Source of the DNA: Actinomycetospora cinnamomea
GTDB lineage: Bacteria; Actinomycetota; Actinomycetes; Mycobacteriales; Pseudonocardiaceae
NCBI RefSeq assembly: GCF_003096675.1
Contig: NZ_QEKW01000004.1
Location: forward strand, 62,001-126,000
Direction: 5' to 3'
Length of the DNA: 64,000 nucleotides
In this document: positions 26,551-41,537 of the stretch, in pieces
Position numbering within the stretch: the stretch's first letter is position 1
Layout of the letters: the number at the start of each line of letters is the position of its first letter
The notes under the pieces: generated by a model
What the model was told of the DNA's origin: nothing
The model's database searches: none
What the model saw: only the letters and a program-made list of their open reading frames with translations
Program-made: the position numbers and the translations under genes

Positions 26551-26993
26551 TGCCCGACGTCACCAGCAGCACCGTCGTGCCCGCCGACGCCGAAACGGCC
26601 TGGCGGGTCGTGCGCGACTTCGACGGCCTCCCGGCCTGGCACCCCGGGATCAGCGCCAGCGAGCTCGAGGGCGACGCGCGTGCCGACCAGGTCGGCGCCG
26701 TCCGCCGGCTGACACTCGGCGACGGCGGCGTGGTGCGCGAGAGCCTCGTCGCACTCGACGACCGCGAGCGGCGACTGACCTACGCGATCCTCGATTCGCC
26801 GTTCCCGGTGCGCGACTACCGCTCGACGATCCGGGTCCTGCCGGTGACCTCGAGCGGGGAATGCGTCGTGACCTGGTCCGTGCTGTTCGACTGCGACCTC
26901 GACGAGGCCGAGCGCCTGAGTACGCTGTTCGGCCGCGATGTCTTCGGCACCGGGCTCAGCGGGCTGGTCACGTATTTGTCGCCCGCGCCGTGA
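26550..26993 (+). CDS. SRPBCC-family (polyketide cyclase-like) protein
   Basis: 147 residues from ATG 26550 (TGATG overlap). START/Bet v1-like pattern: SSTVVPADAETAWRVVRDFD, GLPAWHPGISASELEG, RRLTLGDGGVVRESLVALDD, RRLTYAILDSPFPVRDYRST and VVTWSVLFDCDLDEAERL. The fold makes a hydrophobic pocket for a small ligand. Coupling to the Tm-1-like and PEP-hydrolase genes suggests one pathway, but the reaction is unknown. Confidence 0.85.
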   Translation: MPDVTSSTVVPADAETAWRVVRDFDGLPAWHPGISASELEGDARADQVGAVRRLTLGDGGVVRESLVALDDRERRLTYAILDSPFPVRDYRSTIRVLPVTSSGECVVTWSVLFDCDLDEAERLSTLFGRDVFGTGLSGLVTYLSPAP

Positions 26994-27113
26994 CGTCGGG
27001 CGGCACGAATCGAGTGGGGTGCGATCACCGCGCCATTCCTTTGCTAATGTCGCGAGCGACGCGAGGAAATCGCCACCTCGTCGGCGTGGAGAAGTGAAGG
27101 AGTCAGTCCCCCC

Positions 27114-27524
27114 ATGGCCCAGAAGACCATCGTCACCCTGGTCGACGACCTGACCGGCGAAGAGGCCGAAGACATCACCACCGTCGAGTTCGCGCTCGAC
27201 GGCGTCACCTACGAGATCGACCTCGACGAGAAGAACAGCGAGAAGCTGCGCGACGCGCTCGCCGAGTACGTCGCGGCCGCGCGCCGCACCGGGGGCCGCC
27301 GCGCGAGCGGTGGCCGTCGTCGGGCCGGCGGTGGCGCCGGCACCGGCACGCCGCGCGCGACGTCGCCCGGCGGGTACGACCGCGAGACGTCCAAGCAGAT
27401 CCGCGAGTGGGCCAAGGCCCAGGGCTTCGAGGTCTCCGACCGCGGCCGCGTGCCCAACAACGTCGTCGAGGCGTGGGAGGCCCAGCGCAAGGGCTCCGAC
27501 AAGGCGGCCACCTTCTCCGGGTGA
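27114..27524 (+). CDS. lsr2: Lsr2 nucleoid-associated protein
   Basis: 136 residues: MAQKTIVTLVDDLTGEEAED, then VEFALDGVTYEIDL, the N-terminal oligomerisation domain; a basic Gly/Ala linker (about 60-90, GGRRASGGRRRAGGG); and the C-terminal DNA-binding domain IREWAKAQGFEVSDRGRVPN with the AT-hook-like RGR. This is the actinobacterial H-NS analogue that coats AT-rich and acquired DNA. It has its own 5' region (27000-27113) and a strong terminator. Standard length. Confidence 0.97.
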   Translation: MAQKTIVTLVDDLTGEEAEDITTVEFALDGVTYEIDLDEKNSEKLRDALAEYVAAARRTGGRRASGGRRRAGGGAGTGTPRATSPGGYDRETSKQIREWAKAQGFEVSDRGRVPNNVVEAWEAQRKGSDKAATFSG

Positions 27525-27540
27525 CGCCACGACCCGCAGC

Positions 27541-27583
27541 ACGACGACGGCCCCGGAGCGTGGTGCTCCGGGGCCGTCGTCGT
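27541..27583. terminator. lsr2 terminator hairpin
   Basis: 19-bp perfect stem, ACGACGACGGCCCCGGAGC paired with its complement, loop GTGGT. No long T-tract, as is common in high-GC actinobacteria. It could stop transcription from lsr2. Confidence 0.85.
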
Positions 27584-27590
27584 ATCGGGG

Positions 27591-27664
27591 TGGGCCCAGC
27601 TGGATTTGAACCAGCGACCTCGTCGTTATCAGCGACGCGCTCTAACCAACTGAGCTATGGGCCC
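27591..27664 (-). tRNA. ileT: tRNA-Ile (anticodon GAT)
   Basis: 74 nt on the minus strand, acceptor GGGCCCA paired with TGGGCCC and discriminator A. D-arm AGCTCAGTTGGTTAGAGC, anticodon arm CGTCG-CTGATAA-CGACG (GAT), T arm GCTGG-TTCAAAT-CCAGC. Together with tRNA-Ala and the DUF3566 gene it follows gyrA as in mycobacteria, but lsr2 and the Tm-1 trio now separate the two tRNAs. Confidence 0.97.
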
Positions 27665-27725
27665 CCGCGAGGTGCGGCCACCAGGTTACCGGAGGCGCAC
27701 CGGCGGCCGTGCACGGGGATCCGCG

Positions 27726-28844
27726 CTACTCCCGCTCGGACAGCGTCACCTCGATGCCGCCCGCGACGTCGGCCGAGATGTTGTAGATGAACGCCGAGAC
27801 GCTCGCCAGCGCGGTGAACAGGATGATGTTCACGACGCCGATGATCGCCGCGATACCGAACACCCCGCCCGCGGTGATGAGATCACCGCCACCGCCACCG
27901 GTGTCGGAGGTCAGGTCCTGATAGGTGCCGTTGAGCTGGGCCCACACGCCCATGCCGTCGAGCACCGCGTAGAGCACGCCGACCGCGAACATCCACACGA
28001 AGAACAGCGCGACGCCGAGCACGAGCGCGAGCTTGAGCACCGACCACGGGTCGAACCGGCGCACCTGCAGGCTCGCGCGCCGCGGCACCTTGCCGCGAGG
28101 GCGCGCCGTCGCCAGGTCGGCGACGTCGTCGGGCTCGCGCCGCCCGTCGTCGGGGTCCTCGCGCGGGCGCATGCCGAGCTGCTCGGGCGAGAGCTGGTTG
28201 GTCGGCGCGTCGATGCCCGACGAGCTCGACGTGCCCGACGCGCTCGAGGCGCCCGGCTCGGCCGTGCCGCCCGGCGCGGCCGCCCCCGTGACGGGCGCGG
28301 TGCGCGACGCGAGGGGAACGCCCCCCGAGGACGGCGCGGCGCCCTCCGACGGCGGCCGACCCGGCACCCCCAGGGGCCCCACGGGGCGGGGGAACGGTCC
28401 CGACGGCGGGTGCGCCCCGGGACCGCCGGGGCCCCGCTGGCCACCGGTCGGGTTCGGCGGCGCCGTGGGACGCGGGCTCGGACGCCCGGCCGCGGGTATC
28501 GGACCGGAGGGCGGGCCCGTGGCCGCGCCGCCGCGCTGCCACGGCGGAGGGGGGCCGGCCGATCCGCCGCCGGAGGTCGAGTCGGAGGCCGCGACCGCGT
28601 CGGGCTCGGCGTCGTCGGCCCCCTCGTCCCGCGACGAGCCCGCCGGGCCACCGTCCTCGACGGCCTGCACCCGCGTCGTGGACTCCACGTCGCGAGCCCC
28701 GTTGCGCTGCGTCTCCCCGTCCCCGTCTCCGGGGCCGCGCTGCGCCTCGGGAGCCGGCTCCTCCGTACTCGTCCGCGCGCCGCCCGACCCCGGTGTGTCC
28801 GACGACGCGGTCGGCTCGTCCGGATTGCTCGGTGTGCTCACCAC
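27726..28844 (-). CDS. DUF3566 membrane protein downstream of gyrA
   Basis: 372 residues from GTG 28844. The first about 250 are low-complexity, rich in Pro/Gly/Ser with acidic patches. Residues about 265-372 are the DUF3566 domain: VRRFDPWSVLKLALVLGVAL starts a transmembrane helix, a loop with DGMGVWAQLNGTYQDL follows, then a second helix pair around FGIAAIIGVVNIILFTALAS and the end SADVAGGIEVTLSERE. Mycobacterial Rv0007 is the equivalent. Role unknown, probably envelope-related. It is 57 bp downstream of gyrA and likely co-transcribed. Confidence 0.85.
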   Translation of the reverse strand: MVSTPSNPDEPTASSDTPGSGGARTSTEEPAPEAQRGPGDGDGETQRNGARDVESTTRVQAVEDGGPAGSSRDEGADDAEPDAVAASDSTSGGGSAGPPPPWQRGGAATGPPSGPIPAAGRPSPRPTAPPNPTGGQRGPGGPGAHPPSGPFPRPVGPLGVPGRPPSEGAAPSSGGVPLASRTAPVTGAAAPGGTAEPGASSASGTSSSSGIDAPTNQLSPEQLGMRPREDPDDGRREPDDVADLATARPRGKVPRRASLQVRRFDPWSVLKLALVLGVALFFVWMFAVGVLYAVLDGMGVWAQLNGTYQDLTSDTGGGGGDLITAGGVFGIAAIIGVVNIILFTALASVSAFIYNISADVAGGIEVTLSERE

Positions 28845-28901
28845 AGGCTCGTCTCGTCGTCGGTGACGGGGGCGGGGCCCGTCAGTGCTGGTCGGTTCGC
28901 G

Positions 28902-31409
<2,508 letters not shown>

Positions 31410-31578
31410 GCGGTCGGTCTCCCCTTCTGCACCCCGGGGCCGCGGCGGACACCGCATCGTCTCGACGGGGGCGTGGTCGTGCTGCCGGACCCGGCCCTGG
31501 TCAGCCAGGGGCCCGACCCCTCGATTCTACCGACGGCCGCCGTCGGCCCCCGCGTCCCCCGACGGCGCGTCGAGCGCG

Positions 31579-31592
31579 GTTCCACGGGAAAC
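31579..31592. promoter_or_regulatory. Degenerate parS-like site between gyrB and gyrA
   Basis: GTTCCACGGGAAAC differs from the parS at 45639-45652 (GTTCCACGTGAAAC) by one central base, which breaks the CACGTG core. Possibly a weak or decayed ParB site; could be chance. Confidence 0.3.
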
Positions 31593-31622
31593 GTCCCCGG
31601 GGAACCGAACCCTCGACCTGCA

Positions 31623-33764
<2,142 letters not shown>

Positions 33765-33863
33765 TCACAGGGCGCCGGAATCGGGCCCGGGAGGGGTCGA
33801 CCGCCCGAGACGCCCTCTCGACGGCTCTCGGCGGGCGGTGGCGGCGTACCGACCGGTCACCGC

Positions 33864-34586
33864 TCAGCCGTAGGTGTCGCGCGGGCCGCGACCCGACACG
33901 TGACGGGGGCCGCGACGCCAGCTCGGGGCCGTCGGGCCGTGGATGCGCATGCGGGTCACGACGCCGTCGCCGAGGCCGGCCGCGATGCGGGCGACGAGCT
34001 GGCGCTGGAGAAGGCGCAGCTGCGTGGCCCAGGCCGTCGAGTCGGCCTGCACGGTCAGCTCGCCCTCGCGCAGCGACACCGGGCGGGCGTGCTCGGCGAC
34101 CTCCGCGCCCACGAGCTCGGCCCACCGTCCGAAGACCGCGCCGTCCGACAGGCGCGGGGCCCAGCCGCGCTCGCCCGAGAGCCGGGAGGCGAGGCGACCC
34201 AGCGGCTGCGGGTCGCGGTCGTCCGCGCCGGCGCCGGACCACCCGCGTCGCCGGGTCCGCCCCAGCCCGTTCGCACCGCGCCGTACCGGGCGCCGCACCC
34301 CGCCGGCGCCGCCGCCCGCCGCGGCCCGTTTCGCCGCGCTCGCCTCGCGGGCGGCGGCGAGCGCGTCGCGAGCGAGGTCCGCGCCCCGGCGGGGCAAGGG
34401 ATCCGCAGGAGAATCGCCCGATCCGGGGGTGTGGACAGCGTCCTCGGAGCGACTGCCCTGCTCGCGCCCCGGATCCGGGTCCGGACGATCGCGTCCGCCG
34501 GATCTCCCGGACGAGTTGTCCACAGCATCCACAGGTCTGTCCCCAGCACCCGTGCCACGATCACGCTTCCGGACCACCAGTGACAC
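33864..34586 (-). CDS. dciA: DciA (DUF721) replicative-helicase-loading protein
   Basis: About 240 residues if it starts at GTG 34586; GTG 34577 is equally possible, and either overlaps the end of recF by 17-26 bp. The N-terminal half is basic, Pro/Gly-rich and disordered. The conserved domain (about 140-225) has [40 protein letters not shown], then [19 protein letters not shown], typical of DUF721. DciA interacts with DnaB helicase in bacteria lacking DnaC. The recF-dciA-gyrB order is normal for actinobacteria. Confidence 0.85.
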   Translation of the reverse strand: MSLVVRKRDRGTGAGDRPVDAVDNSSGRSGGRDRPDPDPGREQGSRSEDAVHTPGSGDSPADPLPRRGADLARDALAAAREASAAKRAAAGGGAGGVRRPVRRGANGLGRTRRRGWSGAGADDRDPQPLGRLASRLSGERGWAPRLSDGAVFGRWAELVGAEVAEHARPVSLREGELTVQADSTAWATQLRLLQRQLVARIAAGLGDGVVTRMRIHGPTAPSWRRGPRHVSGRGPRDTYG

Positions 34587-35739
34587 CCCCCGTCGTCCGA
34601 CCTGCGCCCAGAATCTCACTCACCGTGCCCGAATCGACCACGTAGCGTGCCCCCTGCAGTTCGCCGGGCACATCGTCGTCCACCGCGGCGGTGACGAGGA
34701 CCTGCTCCGCGCGTCCGGCGGTGCGCGCGAGCGCCCGGCGCCGCCGGACGTCCAGTTCCGCGAAGACGTCGTCGAGCACCAGCACCGGCTCCGAGCCCTC
34801 CCCGCGCAGCAGCTCGAACCCGCCGAGGCGCAGCGCGAGCGCCATCGACCACGACTCCCCGTGGCTGGCGTACCCCTTGGCCGGGCCCTCGCCCAGCACG
34901 AGCTCGAGGTCGTCGCGGTGCGGGCCGACCAGGCACACCCCGCGCTCGATCTCCTGCCTGCGCCGGCGCCGCATCTCCTCGAGCAGCACCACCTCCAGGT
35001 CCTCGACCGGCGGCACGTCCGCGCCCGCGACCCCGATCTCGTCGACGGTCGCGACCTTGGAGCGGTAGCGCGCGTCCACCGCCACCGACTCGGGCGCGAC
35101 CTCGGCGTAGGCGTCCCGGACGTGCGGGGCCAGGGCGGCGGCGAGCTCGAGGCGGCCGGCGACGAGGACGGCACCGGCCCGCGCGAGGTGGGCATCCCAG
35201 ACGTCGAGGGTGCTCGTGTCCCCACGGGCGTGGCGGGCGGTCTTGAGCAGCGCCGAGCGCTGGCGCAGCACCTTGTCGTAGTCCGCGCGCGCCCCCGCCC
35301 ACCGCGGCGCCCGGGCCACGAGGAGGTCGTCGAGGAAGCGGCGGCGCTCGCCCGGATCGCCCCGGACCAGCGCGAGGTCCTCGGGGGCGAACACCACCGT
35401 GCGCACGATGCCCAGCACCTCGCGGGGGCTGCGCACCGGCGCGCGGTTGACGCGCGCCCGGTTGGCCCGTCCGGCGGCGATCTCGACCTGGACGGTGAGC
35501 TCGCGGCCCTCGTTGACCACGACCGCCCGCACCGTGGCCGCCGCGGCACCGCGGCGGATCAGCGGGGCGTCACCGGCCACGCGGTGCGACGACAACGTGG
35601 CCAGGTAGCCCACGGCCTCGACGAGGTTGGTCTTGCCCTGGCCGTTGGCCCCCACCAGCACCGAAACCCCGGGCGCGAAGGTCAGGTCGGCGTGGGACCA
35701 GGAGCGGAAGTCGGTGACCGACAGCGCCCGCACGTACAT
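34561..35739 (-). CDS. recF: Recombination mediator RecF
   Basis: 392 residues from ATG 35739 ([19 protein letters not shown]), preceded by GGAGGGCGG. Walker [37 protein letters not shown]-type signature [19 protein letters not shown], and Walker [17 protein letters not shown]. This SMC-like ATPase binds gapped DNA and, with RecOR, loads RecA. A tandem repeat with AAGGATG motifs lies directly upstream and could offer false starts; family length supports 35739. Confidence 0.96.
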   Translation of the reverse strand: MYVRALSVTDFRSWSHADLTFAPGVSVLVGANGQGKTNLVEAVGYLATLSSHRVAGDAPLIRRGAAAATVRAVVVNEGRELTVQVEIAAGRANRARVNRAPVRSPREVLGIVRTVVFAPEDLALVRGDPGERRRFLDDLLVARAPRWAGARADYDKVLRQRSALLKTARHARGDTSTLDVWDAHLARAGAVLVAGRLELAAALAPHVRDAYAEVAPESVAVDARYRSKVATVDEIGVAGADVPPVEDLEVVLLEEMRRRRRQEIERGVCLVGPHRDDLELVLGEGPAKGYASHGESWSMALALRLGGFELLRGEGSEPVLVLDDVFAELDVRRRRALARTAGRAEQVLVTAAVDDDVPGELQGARYVVDSGTVSEILGAGRTTGGVTGGPEA

Positions 35740-35743
35740 CCGC

Positions 35744-35853
35744 CCTCCCGTCGCTGCGCTCGCCCGGCATCCTTCCCGTCGCTGCGCTCGCCCCGGCATC
35801 CTTCCCGTCGCTGCGCTCGCCCGGGTCCTTCCCGTCGCTGCGCTCGCCCGGGG
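35744..35853. repeat. Four-copy 27-29 bp tandem repeat upstream of recF
   Basis: Four copies (35744, 35771, 35800, 35827) of a unit that on the plus strand reads CCTTCCCGTCGCTGCGCTCG followed by CCCGG and a variable end. On the minus strand each unit carries GACGGGAAGG or GGGAGGG, and two copies read GGAAGGATGCC, a Shine-Dalgarno-like stretch plus ATG. It fills the gap between gnd and recF. Function unknown. Confidence 0.9.
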
Positions 35854-35865
35854 GGAGGCGGGCGA

Positions 35866-36777
<912 letters not shown>

Positions 36778-36843
36778 GTCGGAGTTCCTCTCGTCGGCCG
36801 GCGCGGGATGCACCTGCGCTCGGGTCGGATGGCGGCCCGGGCG

Positions 36844-38079
36844 TCAGCCCGGCAGCCGCACCGGCATCAGGAGGTAGAGGTACCCGGGCCGGGGCTCGGG
36901 AAGATCTTCGGCCGCGTCACCCGGTCCGGGCTCGGGCGTCGTCGCCCCGCCACCGGTGGGCTCCGCGTCGTCGGTCCCCTCCGACCCGGACTCGCCGGGA
37001 GGCGTCGCCGGGCGCAGCAGCGCGGGGCGGCTCGGCGTGGTGAACGACATGTGGGCGTGCTCGGCGCCGAGCGCGGAGAGCCCGTCGAGGAGGTAACCCG
37101 GGTTGAACGCGATGGTGAGCGGCTCGCCGACGAATCGGCACGCCAGCTCCTCCTCGGCGCTGCCCTCGTCGTCGCCGCCGGCGGTGAGGCGCAGGACGTC
37201 GTCGGCGAACTCGAGACGGACCTGCGTCCCGCGCTCGGCCACGAGGGAGACGCGCTTGATGGCCTCCACCAGCGGCGCGATCTCGAGCACGGCGGCCGAG
37301 GTGTGCTCCTTGGGCAGCAGCTGGCGGTAGCGCGGGAACTCCGCGTCGAGCAGGCGCGTGGTGGAGCGGCGCCCGCCGCCGGCCAGGCCGAGCAGCCCGT
37401 CGCCGCGCGCCAGCGCCATCTCGATGCGCGAGCCCGACGACGTCAGCGTCTTGGCCGCCTCGGCCAGCGTCTTGGCGGGGGCGAGCAGCGCGACCTCGCC
37501 CGACTCGCCGGCGCCCGCACTCTCGCCGGGCTCCCAGCTGAACTCGCGGACGGCGAGGCGGAACCGGTCGGTGGCCGCGAGTGTCAGCGTCGAGCCGTCG
37601 ATCTCGATGCGGATGCCGGTGAGCATCGGCAGCGTGTCGTCCCGGCCGGCGGCCACCGCCACCTGCGAGACGGCCTGGGCGAAGACCTCGGGCGCGAGCG
37701 CGCCGGCGACCGGCGGCATCTCGGGCAGCTGCGGGTAGTCCTCGGCCGACATCGTCGGGAGGCTGAACCGCGCGTTGCCGCACGCGATGGCCGCGCGGGG
37801 CCCGTCGACGGTGACGTCCACGGGGTGCGGCGGCAGGGCCCGTGTGATGTCGGCGAGCAGCCGCCCCGAGACCAGCGCACGGCCCGCGTCCCCGATCATC
37901 GCCGGGACCTCGACGCGGGCGGACACCTCGTAGTCGAACCCCGAGACCGTCAACGTGCCGTCGCCCTCGGTGTCGAGCAGGACGCCGCCGAGCACCGGGA
38001 CGGGCGCGCGGCTCGGGAGGCTGCGGGCGACGAAGGCCACGGCGTCGGCGAGGGCGTCGCGTTCGACGCGGAACTTCAT
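36844..38079 (-). CDS. dnaN: DNA polymerase III beta sliding clamp
   Basis: 411 residues from ATG 38079 ([20 protein letters not shown]). Three clamp domains are visible: [40 protein letters not shown], then [13 protein letters not shown]; and [20 protein letters not shown]. It ends [12 protein letters not shown], the peptide-binding-pocket strand. Between the last two elements is an acidic Pro/Gly-rich insertion of about 40 residues (about 360-400), a lineage-specific loop. It tethers Pol III and other partners to DNA. It is the first gene after oriC on this side. Confidence 0.97.
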   Translation of the reverse strand: MKFRVERDALADAVAFVARSLPSRAPVPVLGGVLLDTEGDGTLTVSGFDYEVSARVEVPAMIGDAGRALVSGRLLADITRALPPHPVDVTVDGPRAAIACGNARFSLPTMSAEDYPQLPEMPPVAGALAPEVFAQAVSQVAVAAGRDDTLPMLTGIRIEIDGSTLTLAATDRFRLAVREFSWEPGESAGAGESGEVALLAPAKTLAEAAKTLTSSGSRIEMALARGDGLLGLAGGGRRSTTRLLDAEFPRYRQLLPKEHTSAAVLEIAPLVEAIKRVSLVAERGTQVRLEFADDVLRLTAGGDDEGSAEEELACRFVGEPLTIAFNPGYLLDGLSALGAEHAHMSFTTPSRPALLRPATPPGESGSEGTDDAEPTGGGATTPEPGPGDAAEDLPEPRPGYLYLLMPVRLPG

Positions 38080-38815
38080 CGCGGGTCCTCCCCCTTGCTG
38101 GGCCGTTTCGAGGGCATCTCGTCGTCGGGCGGGGACGCCCCCCCGGCGGGTGCATCACGGTAGAGCCTGCACCAGGGGTCCGACACTCCGGGCCCGGTCG
38201 CCATCCGAGCCGATCAGGTGGTCCGGCGGCGTGTCTCGGCGAGGTCACGACGACCGTCCACACCACCTCTTCTCTGGAAGTTCTCTAGAGAGAGAAAGAC
38301 AGTAGGACCAGTAGGTCCTGTGCGTGGTGTGGACGGCGGGCGTCGTCGCAGGTCGGGCGGCCGGATCCGGTGTGGACACCCCGGCGGCGGAGATGCCCGG
38401 ATCCGGGGACGGATCGGCGCGTCCGGTGGACGGATCGTCCCGGCGTCTGCTCGTCCCGGCGCCTTCCACCGCACCGCTGGGGATGTCCACAGACTTGTCC
38501 CCAGCTGTGGGTCGATCGGGAATCGACCGATCGCGGTGTGCTACCGGGGTGGGTGCTCGGCGCCGGGGCCCGACGACTCACCGCCGGCCCCTGCTTCCTG
38601 TGGTCACGCTCCGTCCCTCGAGGGGCGGGATCCGTTGGACGCAGCGTGACGAAATCCGCATCGATCGAGCCGCGTGTCGTTGTCGGCGCGCGGAACCGGA
38701 GTGCCCGACGCGGGTCGTCGGGACACGACTCGGGCTCCGTCGGGAGCCCGGCTACCGAGGAGCGAGGGCGTCCCTGGGTGCGTGCGAGGCAGCGAGGGCG
38801 CCCCTCGCTGCGCAC
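38080..38815. other. oriC: oriC, chromosomal replication origin between dnaN and dnaA
   Basis: 736 bp without a gene, in the classic actinobacterial oriC location. DnaA-box-like sites related to TTGTCCACA: CCGTCCACA (38254), TGTGGACGG (38338, reverse), TGTGGACAC (38371, reverse), ATGTCCACA (38483) and TTGTCCCCA (38495). An AT-richer stretch (38270-38310, TCTAGAGAGAGAAAGAC) may be the unwinding element. Frames crossing it show no protein family. Confidence 0.85.
38254..38346. repeat. 13-bp perfect inverted repeat in oriC framing the AT-richer core
   Basis: CCGTCCACACCAC at 38254-38266 and its reverse complement at 38334-38346, 67 bp apart. Each arm contains a DnaA-box-like CGTCCACAC. The enclosed segment holds the most AT-rich run in the origin. 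Confidence 0.85.
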
Positions 38816-40498
38816 TCAGCCGCGGGCGCGCTGCTTGATGCGCGCGGTGAGCTCCTGGACCTGCTCGTAGGTCCGGCGCCGCTCGGCCATCTCCTTGCGG
38901 ATCTTCTTGTCCGCATGCATGACCGTTGTGTGGTCGCGGTTGCCGAACATCTGCCCGATGCGCGGCAGGGACAGGTCGGTGAGCTCGCGACAGAGATACA
39001 TCGCGATCTGGCGGGCCAGGGCGAGCGCCTTGGTCTTGCCGGGACCGCAGAGGTCGTCGATGGACACCGAGTAGAACTCGGCGGTCACCGCCATGATCGT
39101 CGGAGCGGTGATCTCCGACTGGCGGGAGTCGGGGATGAGGTCGCGCAGGACGATCTCGGCGAGCTGCAGGTCGATCGGCTGGCGGTTGAGCGACGCGAAG
39201 GCCGTGACGCGGATGAGCGCGCCCTCGAGCTCGCGGATGTTGCGCTCGATGCGGTCCGCGATGAACTCGAGGACCTCGGGCGGCGCGGCCATCCTCTCGC
39301 CGGCGGCCTTCTTGCGCAGGATGGCGATGCGCGTCTCGAGCTCGGGCGGCTGGATGTCGGTGATCAAGCCCCACTCGAAGCGGGTGCGCAGCCGGTCCTC
39401 CAGCGTCTCGAGCCGCTTCGGCGGGCGATCGGAGGACACGACGATCTGCTTGTTCGCGTTGTGCAGGGTGTTGAAGGTGTGGAAGAACTCCTCCTGGGTG
39501 CCTTCCTTGCCCTCCAGGAACTGGATGTCGTCCACCAGCAGCACGTCGACGTCGCGGTAGCGGCGTTGGAAGGCCACCTTGCGGTCGTCGCGCAGCGAGT
39601 TGATGAAGTCGTTGGTGAACTCCTCGGTCGACACGTAGCGCACGCGCATGCCGGCGAACAGGCGCTGGGCGTAGTGCCCGACGGCGTGCAGCAGGTGCGT
39701 CTTGCCGAGCCCGGAGTCGCCCCAGACGAACAGCGGGTTGTACGCGCGGGCCGGCGCCTCGGACACCGCGACGGCGGCGGCGTGGGCGAAGCGGTTGGAG
39801 GCCCCGATGACGAACGTGTCGAACGTGTACTTCTCGTTGAGCCGCGTCTGGGACCGCGGCGCGCCGCGGGCCGGGTCGGGCCCGGTGTCGCGCAACTCGC
39901 CCGGCGGCTCCCCCGGCGGGCGGGGCGCCCAGATCTCGTGGACCGCGGCGAGCCCGTCCTCGACCTCGTCGACCTCCTCCTCGGGGTGCGACCGGTCGGG
40001 ATTGTGGGTCACCCGCCCGACGCCGGCGGCCGCCGCGATCGCCTCGGCCCGGTGCGACGAGGTCGGCGACGAGGGCGAGGAGGTCGCGGCGAGGTAGCCG
40101 GTGTCCGGTCCGGTGTCGGAGGGGCGGTGCCCGTCGCCCGACGGGTGCCCGCCGTCGGCGGAGGGCACGGTGGCGCGGGGCAGCGGGGACGTGCTCGGCC
40201 CGATCTCGGGCGTGGGGCGGGCGCTGTGGTCGACGCGGACGGCCAGCGAGACCGGGCGGCCGATGTGTCGGGACAGTGCGGCGACGATCGGGTCGCGCAG
40301 CGCGCGCTCGATGGCCTCCTTGGCGAACTCGCTCGGCGCGGCGAGCAGCGCGGTGTCCTCCAGCAGGCCCAGCGGGCGCGTCACGCGGACCCAGGCCCGC
40401 TGCTGCGGGGAGAGTGCGGCGCCGTCCCCCGACCCGGCGGTGAGCTCGGCGACGACACGACCCCACGTCTCGTCGAGGTCGAAGAGCTGGTCCGACAT
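38816..40498 (-). CDS. dnaA: Chromosomal replication initiator DnaA
   Basis: 560 residues from ATG 40498 ([19 protein letters not shown]). Domain I about 1-85; a long acidic, Pro-rich domain II about 90-225; AAA+ domain III with [20 protein letters not shown] (Walker A), [16 protein letters not shown] (Walker B) and the arginine-finger region [10 protein letters not shown]; and domain IV with the DnaA-box-binding signature [15 protein letters not shown]. It opens oriC immediately downstream. DnaA-box-like sites upstream of the gene suggest autoregulation. Confidence 0.98.
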   Translation of the reverse strand: MSDQLFDLDETWGRVVAELTAGSGDGAALSPQQRAWVRVTRPLGLLEDTALLAAPSEFAKEAIERALRDPIVAALSRHIGRPVSLAVRVDHSARPTPEIGPSTSPLPRATVPSADGGHPSGDGHRPSDTGPDTGYLAATSSPSSPTSSHRAEAIAAAAGVGRVTHNPDRSHPEEEVDEVEDGLAAVHEIWAPRPPGEPPGELRDTGPDPARGAPRSQTRLNEKYTFDTFVIGASNRFAHAAAVAVSEAPARAYNPLFVWGDSGLGKTHLLHAVGHYAQRLFAGMRVRYVSTEEFTNDFINSLRDDRKVAFQRRYRDVDVLLVDDIQFLEGKEGTQEEFFHTFNTLHNANKQIVVSSDRPPKRLETLEDRLRTRFEWGLITDIQPPELETRIAILRKKAAGERMAAPPEVLEFIADRIERNIRELEGALIRVTAFASLNRQPIDLQLAEIVLRDLIPDSRQSEITAPTIMAVTAEFYSVSIDDLCGPGKTKALALARQIAMYLCRELTDLSLPRIGQMFGNRDHTTVMHADKKIRKEMAERRRTYEQVQELTARIKQRARG

Positions 40499-40892
40499 CC
40501 GGCACCCCTCTCCGTCCCCTGCCCCGGCACGCGGCGGCCCGTCCGACCGCGGGCGCGCGTGTCCACAGTCCTGTCCACAACTGTGCACGACGGAGCGCGG
40601 ACGGTGACGCGTGGGTCCCGGTGATCCCCCCCGGCGCCCGGGCACGATATCCACCCCGGGGACGCAGTGCGTGGGACTGTCGGCGGGCACGTGTCCTCGG
40701 CGGGAGAAGGACGCTAACAAGGCAGCCGACCGGCCCACAACCTCCCCTCGGAGGGCACTCCGGACCGGGGTGCTCGTCGCGCGGGGTGGACCGGCTACCC
40801 TGGAACGGACCGGAGCCGCCGTCCATCGTGGACGAAGGGCACTGACCGTGGCGTCGCGAGCACGCGACGCGTTGGAGCAGGAGAACGCGAGA
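40499..40892. promoter_or_regulatory. Divergent dnaA/rpmH control region with DnaA-box-like sites
   Basis: 394 bp without a gene. GTGTCCACA (40559-40567) and CTGTCCACA (40571-40579) lie 60-80 bp upstream of dnaA and fit DnaA boxes, consistent with autoregulation. The rpmH promoter should lie at about 40730-40850; I see no sharp -35/-10 pair. Confidence 0.65.
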
Positions 40893-41036
40893 GTGGCCAA
40901 GGGCAAGCGCACGTTCCAGCCGAACAACCGTCGGCGGTCGAAGACCCACGGCTTCCGGCTGCGCATGCGCACGCGTGCGGGTCGCGCCGTGCTCGCCGCG
41001 CGCCGCCGCAAGGGCCGCGAGCAGCTCAGCGCCTGA
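40893..41036 (+). CDS. rpmH: 50S ribosomal protein L34
   Basis: 47 residues from GTG 40893 ([20 protein letters not shown]), preceded by GGAGCAGGAG. It contains the highly conserved [20 protein letters not shown] and ends in basic residues. L34 binds 23S rRNA. It is the first gene of the rpmH-rnpA-yidD-yidC cluster, divergent from dnaA as in most bacteria. Confidence 0.97.
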   Translation: MAKGKRTFQPNNRRRSKTHGFRLRMRTRAGRAVLAARRRKGREQLSA

Positions 41037-41153
41037 CCGGGTCGCCGGCCGGGCCGGCGCTCGACCACCCGACGGGGCCCCTCCGACGTGGAGGCGGTCC
41101 CGTCGTCGTGTCTCGGGCGCGCCGCGCCCGCCCGTGCCGCGCCCCCACCCACC

Positions 41154-41537
41154 GTGCTGCCCCGCGCCCTCCGGATCACCCGGCCCCAGGACTTCCGCCT
41201 CGTGCTGCGCCGCGGACGGCGCGCCGGGCGGCGGCGACTCGTCGTGCACGCGCTCGCCACGTCGATCCCGCGCCCGGCGCGGGCCGGGCTCGTCGTGGGC
41301 CGCGGGGTGGGGCCGGCCGTCGTGCGGCACCGGGTCAGCCGGCGCCTGCGCCACCTGCTGCGCCCGCGCCTGGAGGCCCTCCCCCCGGGTACCGACCTCG
41401 TCGTGCGCGCCCAGGCCCCGGCGGCGGACGCGACCTCGGTCGAGCTGGGCGAGGACCTCGACGCCGCGCTCGCCCGGCTCGGCCTCGACCACCACGGGTC
41501 GGGCTCCTCCGCGGCGGCCCCCCGGCTCACGGACTGA
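41154..41537 (+). CDS. rnpA: Ribonuclease P protein component
   Basis: 127 residues from GTG 41154 ([20 protein letters not shown]). RnpA core: [40 protein letters not shown], and the RNR-like basic motif [12 protein letters not shown], followed by [11 protein letters not shown]. It assists RNase P RNA in 5' tRNA processing. The last 11 bp overlap the 3' end of the antisense FkbM gene. Confidence 0.92.
   Translation: MLPRALRITRPQDFRLVLRRGRRAGRRRLVVHALATSIPRPARAGLVVGRGVGPAVVRHRVSRRLRHLLRPRLEALPPGTDLVVRAQAPAADATSVELGEDLDAALARLGLDHHGSGSSAAAPRLTD

Noticed and set aside
35744-35853. CRISPR array
   Set aside because: Units are head-to-tail with no unique spacers; it is a simple tandem repeat. No cas genes in the window.
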